The notes under the pieces were generated by a model. That model was not told the DNA's origin. It worked only from the letters and a program-made list of their open reading frames with translations, and ran no database searches. A program made the translations under genes and the position numbers. Shown one piece after another: positions 5,241 through 7,392 of a stretch of 7,392 nucleotides of DNA. Origin of the DNA: CAKSFT01 sp045603125 (GTDB lineage: Bacteria; Bacillota; Clostridia; UBA1381). The DNA lies in NCBI GenBank assembly GCA_045603125.1, contig JAZULN010000044.1:1-7392 (forward strand), in the 5' to 3' direction. Within the stretch, counting starts at the first letter, position 1, and every line of letters starts with the position of its first letter.

Positions 5241-5483
5241 TCATTTAATAGTTACCAACCGTTCCAACTCGTCCTTGTCAGGCTTGAACACATCTACGAA
5301 CACACATAAGTCGTCAAACGTGAACCTTCTGATTTTGAGTTTCATGCTCAATGCCTGTTGGCTTATCTGCATTTCCCTCGCTAAATCTGCCTGAGTCATC
5401 TGACGTGCTTTCAATTCGCCATAAACCCATTTCGCCACTCTGTTATTAAGTTGTTCCTGCTTTGTTAAATACGTCCTTGGCAT
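5241..5483 (-). CDS. XRE-like HTH DNA-binding protein (80 aa)
   Basis: The protein carries a helix-turn-helix at about residues 29-50 (MTQADLAREMQISQQALSMK), the Cro/C1 type used by phage regulators, and then a short helical C-terminus (DDLCVFVDVFKPDKDELERL). The basic N-terminus (MPRTYLTKQEQ) precedes the first helix. It is the second gene of the leftward early transcript, 29 bp after the Cro-like gene. Only a weak ribosome binding site (GCGAG, 8 nt before the ATG) is seen, so its level may depend on upstream translation. A GTAC dyad overlaps the end of the preceding gene just upstream. It may act as a second Cro-like or early activator protein. Its target is unknown. Confidence 0.85.
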   Translation of the reverse strand: MPRTYLTKQEQLNNRVAKWVYGELKARQMTQADLAREMQISQQALSMKLKIRRFTFDDLCVFVDVFKPDKDELERLVTIK

Positions 5484-5505
5484 GTCATCTGCTCGCTTTC
5501 CGTTT

Positions 5506-5523
5506 GTACATTTTATTCTGTAC
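5506..5523. promoter_or_regulatory. GTACA-N8-TGTAC dyad upstream of the second HTH gene
   Basis: GTACA (5506-5510) and TGTAC (5519-5523) form an 18-bp interrupted palindrome that overlaps the TAA of the Cro-like gene and lies 23 bp before the next start. The same half-sites and spacing occur at 5760-5777 in the main switch region. This makes it a candidate additional operator, although no convincing promoter is seen beside it. Confidence 0.4.
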
Positions 5524-5725
5524 TTTCAAGGTCAAAAATTTCATCTCTATCTTTCGCATTAAGATGAAGCAACCTTACAAGACCATTGATTTCCTTAACC
5601 TTATATGGAATCTTGCCTTTGCGCTTCTTGTCTAATGCGCTTGCCGAAATGCCCAAGGTTTCACAAATATACTTGTATTTAATACCCTGCTCTGCAACCT
5701 TGCTTCTGAATAAAGCATCATTCAT
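5513..5725 (-). CDS. Cro-like HTH regulator, first gene of the leftward operon (70 aa)
   Basis: This small protein contains a helix-turn-helix in its first half (IKYKYICETLGISASALDKK, about 15-34) and a helical C-terminal part (VKEINGLVRLLHLNAKDRDE). It is divergently transcribed from the plus-strand repressor at 5911. A start at the ATG ending at 5725 is well supported by AAAGGAG 8 nt upstream. By position and size it corresponds to a phage Cro or early regulator, expected to bind operators in 5726-5900 and favour early gene expression. The leftward promoter at 5790-5818 has a perfect TTGACA and a 17-bp spacer. Confidence 0.88.
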   Translation of the reverse strand: MNDALFRSKVAEQGIKYKYICETLGISASALDKKRKGKIPYKVKEINGLVRLLHLNAKDRDEIFDLESTE

Positions 5726-5759
5726 AGTGGATTCTCCTTTCTTTTAGTCTATATATTGA

Positions 5760-5777
5760 GTACATAATTTTTTGTAC
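5760..5777. promoter_or_regulatory. Operator candidate, GTACA-N8-TGTAC dyad in the Cro-like gene leader
   Basis: GTACA (5760-5764) and TGTAC (5773-5777) give an 18-bp dyad identical in half-sites and spacing to 5506-5523. It lies just downstream of the leftward -10 box (5790-5795), within the start of the leftward transcript, where a bound repressor would block early transcription. Confidence 0.55.
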
Positions 5778-5789
5778 CCCACATCTAGT

Positions 5790-5818
5790 AAGATAAATCA
5801 ATGCTTTTCGTTTGTCAA
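5790..5818 (-). promoter_or_regulatory. Leftward early promoter
   Basis: On the minus strand, a perfect -35 TTGACA (5813-5818) and a -10 TATCTT (5790-5795) are separated by 17 bp. Transcription would run through the GTAC dyad at 5760-5777 into the Cro-like gene and the whole early operon. It is the strongest promoter visible in the window. Confidence 0.7.
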
Positions 5819-5825
5819 CCCCTAA

Positions 5826-5843
5826 ATACAAATTTTATTGAAC
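5826..5843. promoter_or_regulatory. Degenerate operator candidate between the two promoters
   Basis: ATACA-N8-TGAAC matches 8 of 10 half-site positions of the GTACA-N8-TGTAC dyad with the same spacing. It sits just upstream of the leftward -35 and about 15 bp before the rightward -35, where a bound regulator could affect both promoters. It is weaker than the other sites and might be chance in this A/T-rich stretch. Confidence 0.35.
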
Positions 5844-5858
5844 TTTCTGATTTTAAAG

Positions 5859-5887
5859 TTGTACTTTTATTGTACTTACAGTATAAT
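5859..5887 (+). promoter_or_regulatory. Repressor promoter, overlapped by a GTAC pair
   Basis: TTGTAC (5859-5864) and a perfect TATAAT (5882-5887) are 17 bp apart. The expected start is around 5894, giving a leader of only about 17 nt before the repressor GTG. A GTAC-N7-GTAC pair (5861-5864 and 5872-5875) covers the -35 and the spacer, so a bound regulator would block this promoter. This suggests Cro control or autorepression. Confidence 0.6.
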
Positions 5888-5910
5888 TAAGGCGAAGGGA
5901 GATGATTTTT

Positions 5911-6321
5911 GTGACAGTTGGGAAAAGAATTAAATTGATAAGAGAAGAGCAAGGCTTAACGCAAGAAGAACTAGCAATGAAAATGGGGTACAAATGGAAG
6001 TCATCCGTTAGCGAAGCTGAAAAGTGCGGTGACAACATTACTACTACTAAAGTACGAAAGTTTGCCGATGCGTTAGGTGTCTCCTTTAAATTTCTAATGG
6101 GATATGAGGACAGGAATGGAAACCCTATACCGAACAATCCCGAAGAGGAAGAACGGGCAAAGCGAATCCGTGAACTCTATGCCACCATTCCACCCGGAGT
6201 ATTAGAGGACGCTGAAACAGACTCGCAACTCAAAGAAGTTATTTCCCTGTTTCTGAACGGTGACGAAGCTGACCGTGAGACTTACTTGCGGATTTTAAGA
6301 GGTCTACAACAGAACCCCTAG
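5911..6321 (+). CDS. XRE-family phage repressor (136 aa)
   Basis: The start is set at the GTG at 5911 because AGGGAG (5896-5901) lies 9 nt before it. The ATG at 5902 directly abuts that site, and MTVGKRIKLIREEQGLTQEE is a typical XRE N-terminus. The helix-turn-helix spans about residues 16-38, followed by helices ending in FKFLMGYEDRNGNP (60-72). The remaining 60 residues are acidic and helical and probably give dimerisation. There is no S24/LexA-type self-cleavage domain, so induction would have to work by another route such as an antirepressor or a separate protease. It is divergent from the Cro-like gene and is the probable lysogeny repressor. A minus-strand ORF overlaps its last 83 bp. 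Confidence 0.85.
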   Translation: MTVGKRIKLIREEQGLTQEELAMKMGYKWKSSVSEAEKCGDNITTTKVRKFADALGVSFKFLMGYEDRNGNPIPNNPEEEERAKRIRELYATIPPGVLEDAETDSQLKEVISLFLNGDEADRETYLRILRGLQQNP

Positions 6322-6388
6322 ACTCTTCTTCTATATTAAGCAGTAATTGGATTGCTTCTTTGATTTGTTCAAATAGTTCTTCGGACAT
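6239..6388 (-). CDS. 49-aa ORF antisense to the repressor 3' end
   Basis: The ORF starts at the ATG ending at 6388 with AAAGGAG 9 nt upstream, and is preceded by a promoter-like sequence (6412-6440). The first half is helical and acidic (MSEELFEQIKEAIQLLLNIE). The second half, which lies opposite repressor codons (6239-6321), is more polar and less protein-like. The good ribosome binding site and promoter argue that it is real. The 83-bp convergent overlap argues for caution. No family is recognised. It could be a small regulatory protein, and its transcript would also be antisense to the repressor mRNA. Confidence 0.5.
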   Translation of the reverse strand: MSEELFEQIKEAIQLLLNIEEESRGSVVDLLKSASKSHGQLRHRSETGK

Positions 6389-6411
6389 CGTGTTCTGCTC
6401 CTTTCGATTAC

Positions 6412-6440
6412 ATTATAGAACATATATTCGATTTTGTGTA
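6412..6440 (-). promoter_or_regulatory. Candidate promoter reading toward the repressor gene
   Basis: On the minus strand a perfect TATAAT (6412-6417) is preceded after 17 bp by TACACA (6435-6440), 4 of 6 consensus positions. Transcription would begin shortly before the ribosome binding site of the 49-aa ORF and continue antisense into the repressor gene. Confidence 0.45.
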
Positions 6441-6444
6441 GATG

Positions 6445-6549
6445 TTATTTAATTAAAGTAAGGAAAAGATAAACCGCAAGGGAGAATAACCAAAAAGCAG
6501 ATGTCAGCATTATCGTAACGGCAATGTCAATTTGTCTGTTTGTATTCAT
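6445..6549 (-). CDS. 34-aa single-pass membrane peptide
   Basis: The ATG ending at 6549 has AAAGGAG 8 nt upstream. The peptide opens MNTNRQIDIAVTIM and then forms one hydrophobic helix of about 22-24 residues (SAFWLFSLAVYLFLTLI region) ending in Lys. Size and shape are those of small phage membrane proteins, including type I toxins and superinfection-exclusion peptides, but the sequence matches none that I recognise. It lies in the repressor neighbourhood, where lysogenic-conversion genes are common, and is divergent from the HTH/coiled-coil gene. A 10-bp inverted repeat (6453-6462 and 6565-6574) brackets it. No antisense RNA promoter is evident. Confidence 0.6.
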   Translation of the reverse strand: MNTNRQIDIAVTIMLTSAFWLFSLAVYLFLTLIK

Positions 6550-6574
6550 AGGCGTATCTCCTTTCTTACTTTAA
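6453..6574. repeat. Inverted repeat bracketing the 34-aa membrane ORF
   Basis: TTAAAGTAAG at 6453-6462 is exactly complementary to CTTACTTTAA at 6565-6574, and the match extends a few bases further with one gap. The left copy encodes the peptide's C-terminus, and the right copy lies before its ribosome binding site. Pairing in the mRNA would make a long hairpin across the gene. It may be chance in A/T-rich DNA. Confidence 0.4.
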
Positions 6575-6650
6575 GCCTATCATGGTGGTAGGTCGGAAAG
6601 AAGTTACATGTCTGAAACAGGCATTTTATATAGGAAAGGATCATAAAACA

Positions 6651-7232
6651 GTGACAAACACAAGAGATTTAATCCTTGAAATCAAGCGTATCAGGGATGA
6701 AAACGGTTATTCATACGCTGATATGGGCAAATTAATGGAGCAAAACGGGGATAATCCCTTATCTCCTGCCACATTCTCCCGCATATTCGCTGACGGGTCA
6801 GAGAATAACAAAAGTTTTTCCTATGATTACACCCTGCTCCCGTTGGCAAGGGCATTACTTGATACGGAGAATATTGAAGAAGATGATACATCGTCCGTTA
6901 AGGCACTTAAGGAAATGCTTGCCATAAAGAAGAACCGCATTAAAGAACTTGAACAGCAGTTAGACAAGGAAAAGATTAAAAGACACGAACAGTTGGATGA
7001 ACTTAGGGCACAAAGCCAAAAGAGCATAGACTTCCTGCGGGAACAGATTACCTATAAAGACGCAAGGATGAATGAGTTTTCCACACGTATCACACGCCTA
7101 TTAGACAGGTTGGAAGCAAAAGACGCAAGGATTGAGAAGTTAACGGATGAAATACTATCCTTGAAAGATTTAAAAGAGGCATATCAATCCTGCCCTTATA
7201 AGAAAGAAGGTGAAGTACATGGCACTGATTAA
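6651..7232 (+). CDS. HTH plus coiled-coil protein, phage-associated (193 aa)
   Basis: The start is set at the GTG at 6651 (MTNTRDLILEIKRIRDENG), with AAAGGA about 10 nt upstream; the upstream extension from 6582 lacks a good site and is not family-like. Residues 3-48 look like a divergent helix-turn-helix (NGYSYADMGKLMEQNG, then SPATFSRIFADGSE). A Tyr/Leu-rich segment (58-70) and an acidic hinge (NIEEDDTSS) follow, then a long coiled coil from about 83 to 175 with heptad-like spacing. The tail is CPYKKEGE. Proteins with this layout are common in Clostridia (Lachnospiraceae) genomes near mobile elements; their role is not established to my knowledge. The gene overlaps the next by 14 bp, so the two are probably co-expressed. 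Confidence 0.85.
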   Translation: MTNTRDLILEIKRIRDENGYSYADMGKLMEQNGDNPLSPATFSRIFADGSENNKSFSYDYTLLPLARALLDTENIEEDDTSSVKALKEMLAIKKNRIKELEQQLDKEKIKRHEQLDELRAQSQKSIDFLREQITYKDARMNEFSTRITRLLDRLEAKDARIEKLTDEILSLKDLKEAYQSCPYKKEGEVHGTD

Positions 7233-7392
7233 ATGTCCAGAATGCGGTCATGAAATGTCTGACACCGCCCCTATATGTCCTAATTGCGGTTATAGTTTCT
7301 TAACAGCAAGACCATCTAAACCACAAGCCAAGGTTAATTTGATTGTGTTCTGTATTGGTGCGGTTCTCGCCGCCTTTACAGGATCAGGTGCT
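7219..7392 (+). CDS. Zinc-ribbon membrane protein, partial (runs off window)
   Basis: The ATG at 7219 is preceded by AAGAAGG and overlaps the end of the HTH/coiled-coil gene. The N-terminus has a zinc ribbon, MALIKCPECGHEMSDTAP followed by CPNCG (Cys 6/9 and 20/23). A basic-to-neutral linker follows, then a hydrophobic segment from about residue 41 (LIVFCIGAVLAAF) that probably begins a membrane helix. The 3' end is outside the window. Zinc-ribbon plus membrane proteins of this kind are common small Firmicutes proteins of unclear function. Pairing with the HTH/coiled-coil protein suggests a two-gene unit linking membrane and DNA, but this is only an inference. Confidence 0.8.
   Translation, partial: MALIKCPECGHEMSDTAPICPNCGYSFLTARPSKPQAKVNLIVFCIGAVLAAFTGSGA

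Larger units (their letters stand above)
1003..7392. mobile_element. Integrated phage-type element (prophage, remnant or satellite), left end
   Basis: From the break in the acetyltransferase gene rightward, the DNA carries a temperate-phage early module. It has a divergent repressor/Cro switch at 5513-6321, a minus-strand operon of small overlapping genes, a Rad52/Sak-like annealing protein, a NinB/Orf-like protein and an HNH nuclease. No integrase, terminase or structural gene is present in this part. If the integrase lies to the right of the window, as its usual place near the repressor suggests, late genes would be expected at the left end, but the host gene lies there. The element may therefore be a satellite without virion genes, a prophage that lost its late half, or a phage with an unusual attP. 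The right boundary is outside the window. Confidence 0.75.

Noticed and set aside
5902..5904. ATG as the repressor start
   Set aside because: The ribosome binding site AGGGAG ends at 5901, leaving no spacing. The GTG at 5911 has 9 nt and gives the typical N-terminus.
6445..6549. Firm assignment of the 34-aa peptide as a type I toxin
   Set aside because: Size and hydrophobicity fit, but no antisense RNA promoter or recognisable toxin sequence is visible, so it remains a membrane peptide.
6827..7027. Minus-strand Ser/Leu-rich ORFs opposite the coiled-coil gene
   Set aside because: A Lys/Glu-rich coiled coil read backwards gives Ser/Leu/Phe runs. There is no start signal.

Overview
The window looks like a junction between a low-GC Gram-positive (Firmicutes/Clostridia, most likely Lachnospiraceae-like) chromosome and an integrated phage-type element. 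The assignment rests on consistent AGGAG-type ribosome binding sites, phage early proteins of the Firmicutes type, and the style of the HTH/coiled-coil gene at the right. It is inferred from sequence style, not from a database match.

Left (1-1007): host DNA on the plus strand. It holds the 3' end of a gamma-glutamyltransferase gene, a strong hairpin terminator, and a GNAT acetyltransferase gene that stops abruptly in the middle of its acetyl-CoA-binding region, after about 102 native residues. The break at about 998-1004 is the probable left edge of the element.

Middle (1004-5725): a tightly packed minus-strand early operon, read from right to left. It starts with two small HTH regulators. 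A hairpin and a possible internal promoter follow, then a 218-aa phage protein with a glycine-rich C-terminal loop. Next come a 210-bp strongly strand-skewed repeat region, a 162-aa phage protein, a 30-aa membrane peptide, and several small Cys-rich or uncharacterised proteins. The operon ends with a Rad52/Sak-like annealing protein, a NinB/Orf-like mediator, a zinc-binding small protein, an HNH nuclease and a 59-aa protein. Most genes overlap or nearly touch, and I moved several starts to the ATG or GTG with a proper ribosome binding site.

Control region (5726-5910): divergent promoters with paired GTAC dyads flank a minus-strand Cro-like gene and a plus-strand XRE repressor. This is a genetic switch like those of temperate phages.

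Right (5911-7392): the repressor, two small minus-strand ORFs that run against it (a 49-aa ORF overlapping the repressor 3' end and a 34-aa single-pass membrane peptide), then a plus-strand HTH/coiled-coil protein overlapping a zinc-ribbon membrane protein that runs off the window.

No integrase, terminase, capsid, tail, lysis, tRNA, CRISPR or transposase gene is visible. Recombination genes directly next to the interrupted host gene, with no late genes between, is not the usual prophage order. It suggests a phage satellite, a deleted prophage, or an unusual attP position. The least explained signals are the polarised CAGTTAA motif and skewed repeat block in the early operon, the spaced GTAC dyads, and the tiny membrane or antisense ORFs beside the repressor.
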